6,541 nucleotides of DNA from Betaproteobacteria bacterium (lineage in GTDB: Bacteria; Pseudomonadota; Gammaproteobacteria; Burkholderiales; Burkholderiaceae_E). Below, one piece after another: positions 1 to 5,334 of the stretch (its first letter is position 1; every line of letters starts with the position of its first letter). Both the position numbers and the translations under genes were made by a program. The notes beneath the pieces are model-generated. The model was not told the DNA's origin and did not search any database. It was given only the letters and a program-made list of their open reading frames with translations. Where the stretch lies: positions 1 through 6,541 of the forward strand of contig RFPW01000127.1 of the NCBI GenBank assembly GCA_009925965.1, in the 5' to 3' direction.

Positions 1-50
1 GCCGATGATAGTGAGCACTTCGCTCGTGAAAGTAGGACATCGTCAGGCAA
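1..50 (+). rRNA. rrf: 5S ribosomal RNA, 3' end (partial)
   Basis: The window opens inside the 3' part of a 5S rRNA. The segment follows the order of the E. coli 5S tail: a GCCGATGATAGTG block, then a short helix (GAGC, loop, GCTC), then GTGAAAGTAGG, then the terminal CGTCAGGC that would pair with the missing 5' end of the molecule. The 5' two thirds lie outside the window. The exact 3' end is uncertain by 1 to 3 bases. 5S is usually last in a 16S-23S-5S operon, and the terminator directly downstream fits that. Confidence 0.9.
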
Positions 51-60
51 CTCACAAAGA

Positions 61-93
61 AAAAGGGAGTCCCAGTTGGGGCTCCCTTTTTTT
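61..93. terminator. Bidirectional intrinsic terminator between rrn operon and bioB
   Basis: A 9-bp stem (65-73 with 78-86, containing one G-T wobble) closes a four-base AGTT loop and is followed by seven T on the plus strand, a strong rho-independent terminator for the rRNA operon. On the minus strand the same stem is followed by five T, then CTTT, so it can also stop transcription arriving from bioB. The A-run at 61-64 can pair with the T-run and extend the stem. Confidence 0.9.
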
Positions 94-157
94 ATAAGTT
101 GTCAGACTGTTTTTGGTCAATAAGCAGACACACCGATTCTCAAGCCAGTCGCTTTAA

Positions 158-180
158 CCGCCAATCACCGTGTTTGGCGG
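158..180. other. Inverted repeat downstream of bioB
   Basis: A perfect 7-bp inverted repeat, CCGCCAA / TTGGCGG, with a 9-base loop lies about 30 bases beyond the bioB stop codon. On the minus strand it is followed only by TTAAAG, so it is a poor terminator by itself. It may protect the 3' end of the bioB mRNA or act together with the terminator at 61-93. Nothing else was recognised in the 117 bases between that terminator and bioB. Confidence 0.4.
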
Positions 181-210
181 CTGTGATCATCGTTTGGGAT
201 TGCCGAAAAG

Positions 211-1230
211 CTACGCTGGCTGTCCTTTGGGAGAGGGCATCGCTGTCGTTCCCGCATTGGCACCGGTGGTCGTTAATCCCAGTTTTTGAATCAGGCTTCG
301 GTCTGCGTCGGTATCCGGGTTCCCCGTAACCAGCAGCTTGTCGCCGTAAAAGATTGAATTAGCACCTGCAACAAAACAAAGGGCTTCGACGGCTTCGCCG
401 AGTTCTTTGCGCCCCGCTGATAATCGTACCCGCGCTTTGGGCATCAGGATGCGGGCCACGGCGATCACTCGAACGAAATCAATCGGGTCAATCGGGTCGG
501 AATCGCCGAGCGGCGTACCGGGGACTCGAACGAGACTGTTGATCGGAACCGATTCGGGGTAGGGCGAAAGATTCGCGAGCTCTGCCAGTAGGCCGGCCCG
601 ATGGGCGACGGTTTCGCCCATTCCGATAATTCCGCCACAGCAGACCTGAATACCGGCCGCGCGCACATGAGTCAGCGTGTCCAGTCGGTCTTGATAGGTG
701 CGGGTATCGACGATCGCGGGGTAGTAGTCGGGCGAGGTGTCGAGGTTGTGGTTGTAATAATCCAGGCCGGCTTGTCGCAGTTCGGCGGCTTGATGTGGCT
801 CGAGCATTCCGAGTGTCGCGCAAGTCTCGAGTCCAAGACCTTTGACGGCTGCAACCAGGGTAGAGACTTGGGCGATGTCGCGGTCTTTCGGTGAGCGCCA
901 GGCTGCGCCCATGCAAAAACGACTAGCGCCTGCATCTTTCGCGGCTTGGGCCGCGCGCAGCACTTCGTCGACCGCTAGAAGCTTTTCTGCTTTGACGCCA
1001 GTATCAAACTGGACGGATTGAGGGCAATAGCCACAGTTCTCGGGGCAGCCGCCCGTTTTGATCGAGAGCAGGGTTGCGAGTTCAATATCGCCATTGGGCC
1101 AGTGCTGACGATGAACAGTTTGGGCCTCATGGACGAGATCCAGAAAAGGTTTTTCGAGCAGCGCCTGAACCTGCTCGACGGTCCATTCTCCGGTCGGCGT
1201 TCGACTCGGCTGAACCTTTTTTCGCAGCAC
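211..1230 (-). CDS. bioB: Biotin synthase BioB
   Basis: Radical SAM enzyme that inserts sulfur into dethiobiotin, the last step of biotin synthesis, in the cytoplasm. With the GTG start at 1230 the protein has 339 residues. The SAM-cluster cysteines are C62, C66 and C69 (GCPENCGYCPQS). The second, [2Fe-2S] cluster ligands known from E. coli are all present as C106, C137, C197 and R269, at a constant offset of nine residues from E. coli numbering. The substrate motif YNHNLDTS is at 159-166. The C-terminus is shorter than in E. coli and ends in a Gly/Thr/Pro-rich tail. I chose GTG 1230 because it gives the family's usual N-terminus and leaves 7 bases after the upstream M20 stop codon. An in-frame ATG at 1314 would add 28 low-complexity residues encoded inside the M20 gene. 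Neither start has a clear Shine-Dalgarno sequence, so translation may be coupled to the upstream gene. No other bio genes are in the window. Confidence 0.96.
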   Translation of the reverse strand: MLRKKVQPSRTPTGEWTVEQVQALLEKPFLDLVHEAQTVHRQHWPNGDIELATLLSIKTGGCPENCGYCPQSVQFDTGVKAEKLLAVDEVLRAAQAAKDAGASRFCMGAAWRSPKDRDIAQVSTLVAAVKGLGLETCATLGMLEPHQAAELRQAGLDYYNHNLDTSPDYYPAIVDTRTYQDRLDTLTHVRAAGIQVCCGGIIGMGETVAHRAGLLAELANLSPYPESVPINSLVRVPGTPLGDSDPIDPIDFVRVIAVARILMPKARVRLSAGRKELGEAVEALCFVAGANSIFYGDKLLVTGNPDTDADRSLIQKLGLTTTGANAGTTAMPSPKGQPA

Positions 1231-1237
1231 AATTGCT

Positions 1238-2428
1238 TCAGGCTGCAAGAAAGCGCTCCGCGAGTCGGACCCAGTAGGTGGCTCCGATGGGGATGATGTC
1301 GTCGTTAAAGTCATAACTTGGGTTGTGCAATGTACAGGGGCCGGCGCCATGGCCCATCTCTCGATGCCCGCCTTCGCCGTTACCGATAAAGGCATAAGAC
1401 CCGGGCTTCTCCAGCAGCATGTAGGAGAAGTCTTCGGCGCCCATCGTCGGTTCAATTGCGCGGTTGACGTTGTCCGCCCCAACGATTTCGGTCATCACAT
1501 CGGCGCAAAAAGCTGCCATCTTGGGATCGTTGATGGTTGGCGGGTAATTGCGTTGGAACGACAAACTCGCGCTGCCGCCGAGCGCTTTGGCGGTGTGTTC
1601 AATAATCTCGCGCATCCGCGCTTCAATCAGATCGAGGACCTCCACCGAAAAGGTGCGGACTGTGCCGGCCATGCGGGCGTCGTCGGGAATGATATTGAAT
1701 GCGCTGCCCGCATTGATTTTGGTGATGGACAAGACAGCGGCATCGATCGGTTTGCGGTTCCGACTCACGATCGTTTGCAGGTTCTGGGCAATTGCGACTG
1801 CGATCATGACCGGATCAACACCGAGATGCGGGAGCGCGGCGTGTGCTCCTTTGCCTCGAACATGAATCTCGAACTCATTAGATGAGGCCATCATCGGGCC
1901 GGGGGTGACTCCAAAGGTACCGGCTGCGGTACCGGGCCAGTTATGCAGACCAAAGACGGCATCGCAGGGGAATCGCTTGAACAGCCCTTCCTGGATCATG
2001 CGCCGGGCCCCGCCGCCGCCCTCCTCGGCTGGCTGAAAAATCAGATGCACGGTGCCGTCAAATTGTTTGCGTTGCATCAGCACTTTGGCGGCCGCCAAGA
2101 GCATGGCAGTGTGACCATCATGGCCGCACGCATGCATACGGCCGTCGAAGACTGACCGATGCCCGAACGTATTGATTTCCTGGAGCGGCAGGGCGTCCAT
2201 GTCAGCACGTAAGCCGATGGCCCGAGGCGAATCGCCGACTTTAAGGCTCGCGACAACACCGGTGCCCGCCAAGCCACAGTCGACCGCGTAGCCCCATTCG
2301 CGCAACTTGGATGCGACCACATCGGCGGTACGGACCTCCTGAAATTTGAGCTCAGGGTGTGCGTGCAGGTCTCGGCGGATTGCCTGGAATTCGGGCTGCC
2401 ACTGCAGCGCGGGTTCAATCAGATTCAC
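1238..2428 (-). CDS. M20-family amidohydrolase (hippurate hydrolase / N-acyl amino acid hydrolase type)
   Basis: Metal-dependent cytoplasmic amidohydrolase of 396 residues, the usual length for the M20D group (hippurate hydrolases, N-acetyl-amino acid deacetylases, IAA-amino acid hydrolases). Visible motifs in order: RRDLHAHPEL (18-27), LRADMDALP (73-81), HACGHDGH (99-106), PAEEGGGG (133-140), LHNWP (161-165), GKGAHAA in the lid/dimerisation domain (192-198), MGAEDFS (329-335) and LHNPSYDFND (367-376). The expected metal ligands C101, H103, E136, H162 and H368 are all present, as is the neighbouring catalytic E135. There is no signal peptide. The start is GTG, supported by a Shine-Dalgarno at 2436-2442 seven bases upstream of that codon. 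It is the first gene of a two-gene operon with bioB. The substrate cannot be told from sequence: members act on many N-acyl amino acids. A link to biotin metabolism is only suggested by position. Confidence 0.93.
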   Translation of the reverse strand: MNLIEPALQWQPEFQAIRRDLHAHPELKFQEVRTADVVASKLREWGYAVDCGLAGTGVVASLKVGDSPRAIGLRADMDALPLQEINTFGHRSVFDGRMHACGHDGHTAMLLAAAKVLMQRKQFDGTVHLIFQPAEEGGGGARRMIQEGLFKRFPCDAVFGLHNWPGTAAGTFGVTPGPMMASSNEFEIHVRGKGAHAALPHLGVDPVMIAVAIAQNLQTIVSRNRKPIDAAVLSITKINAGSAFNIIPDDARMAGTVRTFSVEVLDLIEARMREIIEHTAKALGGSASLSFQRNYPPTINDPKMAAFCADVMTEIVGADNVNRAIEPTMGAEDFSYMLLEKPGSYAFIGNGEGGHREMGHGAGPCTLHNPSYDFNDDIIPIGATYWVRLAERFLAA

Positions 2429-2435
2429 GGGGATA

Positions 2436-2442
2436 CCTCACC
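2436..2442 (-). promoter_or_regulatory. Ribosome binding site of the M20 amidohydrolase gene
   Basis: On the minus strand GGTGAGG precedes the GTG start at 2428 by seven bases. This spacing supports GTG as the true start, since there is no in-frame ATG near the conserved N-terminus. Confidence 0.7.
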
Positions 2443-2519
2443 GATGCTTTTGCGTTTCAGCTTGAGCGGTTCAATATAGCACTCGACTGAACAGCACTCA
2501 TTCTGGATCGGATACTCAG
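2443..2519. promoter_or_regulatory. Divergent promoter region with inverted repeats
   Basis: This gap between two divergent genes must hold promoters for both. An AT-rich core (AATATA on plus, TATATT on minus, 2473-2478) is the best -10 candidate in either direction; a weak plus-strand -35 (TTGCGT, 2450-2455) lies 17 bases before it. Around it are two imperfect palindromes: TTGAGCGGTTCAA (2462-2474, one mismatched pair) and GTTCA-N14-TGAAC (2469-2492). They could be operator half-sites. I see no BirA- or BioR-type biotin operator. The ATG at 2520 has no strong Shine-Dalgarno. Confidence 0.35.
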
Positions 2520-4697
2520 ATGACAACCACAGAACAGGAACGTACGGTTCGCGCGGCTTGCCCACATGATTGCCCGGACACCTGCGCGTTGCGGGTGACG
2601 GTGAGCGGCAACCGCGTCATTCGGGTTGAGGGGGACCCCGATCATCCGGCGACGGACGGCGTTTTGTGCACGAAGGTGGCTCGATATGCGGAACGGACCC
2701 ATCATCCGGATCGCCTGACCCAGCCTCTGCGTCGAGTCGGGCCTAAGGGCTCGGGGCAGTTTGAGCCGGTTTCCTGGGCAGTGGCAATGGCCGAAATTGG
2801 CCAGCGGCTTAACCAAATTGCGGCACGGGACCCTCAGCGAATCGTGCCGTATAGCTATGCCGGGACAATGGGATTCGTTCAGGGCGACGGACTGGCCCAG
2901 CGGTTTTTTCATGCGCTCGGCGCATCACGACTTGATGCGACTATTTGCTCCGCTGCCGGCAGTAATGGCCTGGCATCGGTGCATGGCAAGTCGATTGGAA
3001 TGGCGGTCGAGCAGTTTGAACATTCGAAACTGATCCTGCTCTGGGGCACTAATCCGGTGACCTCGAGCGTTCATTTGTGGCGGCGGATTCAGACCGCCAA
3101 ACGTAAGGGCGCAGTGGTGGTCGCGATTGATCCGTTCGAATCGGATTCAGCTCAAAAATGTGACCGTTGGCTGGCGTTGCGCCCGGGCACCGACGCCGCA
3201 TTGGCGCTGGCGCTGATCAACGTGCTGATTACCGAGGATCTGTTGGATCGCGATTGGATCGAACAGCACACGGAGGGTTTCGAGGCGCTCACCGAGCGGG
3301 CAATGCAATGGCCTGCGGCCCGCGCGGCTGAGATCTGTGGGGTTGCTGAGGCGGACATCGTCTGGTTGGCACGCCAGTGGGGGTCCGTACGGCCCGCCGC
3401 GATTCGAGTGAATTATGGCGTGCAGCGGGCGCGTGGGGGCGCTGATGCAGTGCGGGCGATTGCGGCCTTGCCGGCACTTGCAGGGGCCTGGCGCGATGCG
3501 GCGGGTGGCATGTTGTTATCGTCCTCGGGCTGGTTCCCAGTGGATGTGACTGGCTGGCAGCGGCCTGATCTGATGCCCGGTTGGCCCGATCGTCTGCCCC
3601 GCTCGGTCAACATGTCTGCGATTGGTGAGGCGCTGGCGATTCCTTTGGAAAATGCCGGTGCTTCGACTTCAGTGGGTTCAACCTCAGACAGTTCGACCTC
3701 AGGCAGTTCGACCTCAGCTGGTTCGGCCTCGATTCCCGTTGAAGCCATCGTCGTCTGGAACGCCAACCCGGTAGCGGTAGCGCCCGATTCCGAATCGGTC
3801 ATTCGGGGATTTGCCCGCGAAGACTTGTTCACGGTGGTGCTTGAGCATTTTCAAACGGATACCGCAGACTGGGCCGATTGGGTGTTGCCCGCTACCACGC
3901 AGATGGAGCATTTTGATCTGCACAAGAGCTATGGCCATACCTCGTTGGTAGTCAATCATCCAGCCATTTCGCCAATTGGCGATGCCCTGCCAAACAGCGA
4001 GATTTTTAGGCGCCTCGCTCGTGCGATGGGCCTGACCGAACCAGCGCTGTTTGACGATGACCAGACGGTGGCACGCAGTGCGCTCGACTGGTCGCATCCG
4101 CGCCTTGCGGGTGTGACCTGGGAGGATTTGTTGGAGCGCGGGTGGGCGCCATTGACCATGGATCCTACGGTCAACCCCCTGGCGAATGGGGGATTTCCGA
4201 CCGCGTCCGGACGAGTCCAGTTGGTCGACTCAGCCTTGAGTGTGCAGGGCCGTGACCCCGTCCCAGACTGGCAACCGCCCTGGGAATCGGCAGAGGTTGA
4301 CCCTGAGCGCTCGGCGCTTTACCCGCTCCAGTTGATTTCGCCGCCCGCGCGGAATTTTCTGAACACGACCTTTGTGAACGTGACCTCCATTCGCGCACGC
4401 GAGGGCGAGCCGGAATGTTTACTGCACCCTGCCGATGCGACCCAACGCGGGTTGGTCGAAGGAGCACTTGTGAAGGTCTTTAATGATCGCGGCGCATTTG
4501 CCGCGCGATTGCGGGTCACCGAACGTGCTCGCCGCGGGGTGGCGGTAGCGCCCTCGATCTGGTGGCATCGCGATGCGCCGGGTATTCAGGGCGGACCCGG
4601 GCGCAACGTGAATGCGGTGACGAGTCAGCGCCTTACGGAGGGCGGGGCCGGCGCGACGTTCTACGACTGTCGGGTTGAAGTCGAAGCCCTGGCCTAG
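2520..4697 (+). CDS. Molybdopterin oxidoreductase family protein with N-terminal [4Fe-4S] motif
   Basis: Large-subunit type enzyme of the DMSO reductase / formate dehydrogenase superfamily (BisC-like), 725 residues, carrying a bis-pterin-guanine-dinucleotide molybdenum or tungsten cofactor. Domains in order: a [4Fe-4S] motif with C14, C18, C22 and C50 (CPHDCPDTC, then VLCTK); the molybdopterin oxidoreductase domain, with TICSAAGSNG (141-150), LLWGTNPV (173-180) and IVVWNANPVAVAP (410-422); and a C-terminal molydopterin dinucleotide-binding domain from about residue 600, with GRNVNAVTSQR near the end (694-704). C143 sits where E. coli FdhF has its selenocysteine, so it is my candidate Mo ligand. 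There is no Tat signal, so the protein is probably cytoplasmic. No electron-transfer subunit, fdhD or cofactor gene is nearby, so it looks like a stand-alone member of the subgroup with N-terminus RAACPHDCPDTCAL, whose reaction is not known to me. Residues 381-404 are a Ser/Thr-rich repeat tract not expected in the fold. The stop codon lies in the left 19-bp direct repeat. Confidence 0.93.
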   Translation: MTTTEQERTVRAACPHDCPDTCALRVTVSGNRVIRVEGDPDHPATDGVLCTKVARYAERTHHPDRLTQPLRRVGPKGSGQFEPVSWAVAMAEIGQRLNQIAARDPQRIVPYSYAGTMGFVQGDGLAQRFFHALGASRLDATICSAAGSNGLASVHGKSIGMAVEQFEHSKLILLWGTNPVTSSVHLWRRIQTAKRKGAVVVAIDPFESDSAQKCDRWLALRPGTDAALALALINVLITEDLLDRDWIEQHTEGFEALTERAMQWPAARAAEICGVAEADIVWLARQWGSVRPAAIRVNYGVQRARGGADAVRAIAALPALAGAWRDAAGGMLLSSSGWFPVDVTGWQRPDLMPGWPDRLPRSVNMSAIGEALAIPLENAGASTSVGSTSDSSTSGSSTSAGSASIPVEAIVVWNANPVAVAPDSESVIRGFAREDLFTVVLEHFQTDTADWADWVLPATTQMEHFDLHKSYGHTSLVVNHPAISPIGDALPNSEIFRRLARAMGLTEPALFDDDQTVARSALDWSHPRLAGVTWEDLLERGWAPLTMDPTVNPLANGGFPTASGRVQLVDSALSVQGRDPVPDWQPPWESAEVDPERSALYPLQLISPPARNFLNTTFVNVTSIRAREGEPECLLHPADATQRGLVEGALVKVFNDRGAFAARLRVTERARRGVAVAPSIWWHRDAPGIQGGPGRNVNAVTSQRLTEGGAGATFYDCRVEVEALA
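3662..3736 (+). repeat. 15-bp tandem repeat inside the molybdopterin oxidoreductase gene
   Basis: About five head-to-tail copies of a 15-base unit close to TTCGACCTCAGNNNG begin at 3662, 3677, 3692, 3707 and 3722, the last one decayed. The two central copies differ in only a few bases at the variable end. Because the unit is five codons long, copy number can change without shifting the frame. It encodes a pentapeptide-like Ser-Thr-Ser-X-Gly/Ser tract at residues 381-404, just before the IVVWNANPV segment, and is probably a flexible surface loop. Confidence 0.85.
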
Positions 4698-4708
4698 GTG
4701 ACGTGCGC
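4690..4708 (+). repeat. Left copy of 19-bp direct repeat bracketing the toxin-antitoxin module
   Basis: The sequence TGGCCTAGGTGACGTGCGC recurs at 5316-5334 with one change (G to A at position 11). This copy holds the last codons and TAG stop of the molybdopterin oxidoreductase gene and ends with a GTG CGC that opens a 15-codon reading frame with no evident meaning. Confidence 0.85.
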
Positions 4709-4710
4709 CT

Positions 4711-4743
4711 TACGATCTTGCTTCGTAGTTCATTTGCGACTAC
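4711..4743. promoter_or_regulatory. Candidate antitoxin operators (two inverted repeats)
   Basis: TACGA-N7-TCGTA (4711-4727) covers the -35 element. GTAGT-N9-ACTAC (4725-4743) runs through the spacer into the -10 element. The two overlap by three bases. Ribbon-helix-helix antitoxins of the RelB/DinJ type repress their own operons from palindromes at the promoter, so these are plausible binding sites. The arms are only 5 bp, which limits confidence. Confidence 0.45.
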
Positions 4744-4746
4744 AAT
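4718..4746 (+). promoter_or_regulatory. Sigma70-type promoter of the toxin-antitoxin operon
   Basis: TTGCTT (4718-4723) and TACAAT (4741-4746) are separated by exactly 17 bases, close to the sigma70 consensus at both elements. Transcription would start near 4753, giving a leader of only about 22 bases before the antitoxin ATG. That leader has no Shine-Dalgarno; the GAGG at 4749-4752 lies too far upstream of the ATG. Confidence 0.7.
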
Positions 4747-4774
4747 TTGAGGCTCCATTCTTTAGCATCCCCCG

Positions 4775-5041
4775 ATGGCCACCGCTGACACTTACGTTCG
4801 TGCCCGAATCGATACCGCCACCAAGGAGCGGGCGGCAGATGCTTTAGAAGCCATGGGGCTGTCCATTTCTGATGCAATCCGACTTCTGATGTTGCGCGTT
4901 GCGGACGAACGCCGTTTGCCCTTCGAGGTCAAAGCGCCTAGTGTCACAAGTCTTCAGGCATTGACTGAGGTCAAGGCAGGAGAGGTCAAGCAATTTGCCA
5001 CCGTGGATGAGCTCATGGCCGATCTACGTGCGGACGATTGA
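4775..5041 (+). CDS. dinJ: Type II antitoxin, RelB/DinJ family
   Basis: An 88-residue antitoxin that would neutralise the adjacent YafQ-type toxin by direct binding and repress its own operon. The N-terminal half is a ribbon-helix-helix DNA-binding domain: strand TYVRARID (6-13), a first helix to about residue 27, then SISDAIRLLMLRVADER (30-46). The RRLPFEVKAP segment (46-55) is typical of DinJ relatives. The C-terminal part, ending FATVDELMADLRADD, is the expected toxin-binding tail. The ATG start is kept because MATADTYVRARID is the normal family N-terminus. Its last 14 bases overlap the toxin gene, as usual for antitoxin-first operons. It is transcribed from its own promoter just upstream and lies between two direct repeats. 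Confidence 0.92.
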   Translation: MATADTYVRARIDTATKERAADALEAMGLSISDAIRLLMLRVADERRLPFEVKAPSVTSLQALTEVKAGEVKQFATVDELMADLRADD

Positions 5042-5327
5042 ACGTCCTGGTTGTTTCAAGCGAGACTACAAGCGCGAGGTAAAGGGGCCCCATCGAAGGA
5101 TTCTCGATGCGGTGTTGGTTCCCGCGCTCAGGGCTCTGGCCTTGGACCAGGCTCTTCCGTCACGTTTTCGCGACCACGATTTGAACGGTGATTGGGTCGA
5201 CCACCGAGAATGTCACCTAAAACCTGACCTGTTATTGATTTACCGGAAGGTCGGCTCGGAGTTGTTGATTTTGGTTCGACTCGGCTCGCACAGCGAATTG
5301 TTTCGGCTGATTTTGTGGCCTAGGTAA
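5028..5327 (+). CDS. yafQ: Type II toxin, YafQ family mRNA endonuclease
   Basis: RelE-superfamily ribosome-dependent mRNA interferase, 99 residues from the GTG at 5028. E. coli YafQ catalytic residues are matched by H50 (RDHDLNGDW), H63 and D67 (CHLKPD) and H88 (RLGSHSELF), with F92 following. E. coli W68 is replaced by leucine. The toxin therefore looks intact. The reading frame is open further upstream to an ATG at 4995, but family proteins begin MRTIER..FKRDYKRE, which points to GTG 5028 and a 14-base overlap with the antitoxin gene. After the conserved SELF the protein carries a tail, RLILWPR, whose last codons and TAA stop lie inside the right direct repeat. The tail may be a by-product of insertion. 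The stop is one base from the start of the lipoprotein gene, so translation of the two may be coupled. Confidence 0.92.
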   Translation: MRTIERPGCFKRDYKREVKGPHRRILDAVLVPALRALALDQALPSRFRDHDLNGDWVDHRECHLKPDLLLIYRKVGSELLILVRLGSHSELFRLILWPR

Positions 5328-5334
5328 CGTGCGC
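5316..5334 (+). repeat. Right copy of 19-bp direct repeat bracketing the toxin-antitoxin module
   Basis: TGGCCTAGGTAACGTGCGC matches 4690-4708 at 18 of 19 positions. It carries the final toxin codons (TGG CCT AGG), the toxin TAA stop, an AGG (5322-5324) that may serve as a short Shine-Dalgarno, and the GTG CGC that begins the lipoprotein gene. Confidence 0.85.

Larger units (their letters stand above)
4690..5334 (+). mobile_element. Possible inserted toxin-antitoxin cassette bounded by direct repeats
   Basis: The region from one 19-bp repeat to the other contains exactly a promoter, an antitoxin gene and a toxin gene. Removing one repeat and the module would put the lipoprotein gene's GTG start five bases after the oxidoreductase stop codon, as in a compact operon. 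This suggests insertion with target duplication or homologous recombination. No transposase, integrase or integron attC site is visible, so the mechanism is unknown and the call is inference. Confidence 0.4.

Noticed and set aside
99..329. Plus-strand open frame (76 codons) after the rRNA terminator.
   Set aside because: More than half lies antisense to the C-terminus of bioB, and there is no Shine-Dalgarno or recognisable motif.
478..500. Short 9-base repeat AATCGGGTC in bioB encoding Asp-Pro-Ile repeats.
   Set aside because: Only two to three very short copies, in a loop that is acidic in E. coli BioB too, so it is not notable.
1325..1885. Plus-strand open frame of 186 codons within the M20 gene.
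   Set aside because: It is a shadow of a well-conserved M20 protein on the other strand, with no domain recognised.
2457..2912. Minus-strand open frame (151 codons) over the start of the molybdoenzyme.
   Set aside because: It overlaps the essential Fe-S motif coding region and the divergent promoter, and has no family resemblance.
3413..3832. Long open frame on the minus strand (139 codons) opposite the molybdoenzyme, with a Glu/Val/Pro-rich repeat.
   Set aside because: It is the antisense shadow of the 15-bp tandem repeat and has no ribosome site or recognisable domain. The plus-strand protein is clearly real.
4995..5027. Upstream ATG start for the toxin at 4995.
   Set aside because: The added residues are out-of-frame antitoxin sequence, while the family N-terminus begins at the GTG at 5028.
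4690..5334. Integron cassette interpretation of the toxin-antitoxin unit.
   Set aside because: I found no attC-like inverted pair or GTTRRRY core at the edges; the boundary is a direct repeat containing CCTAGG instead.
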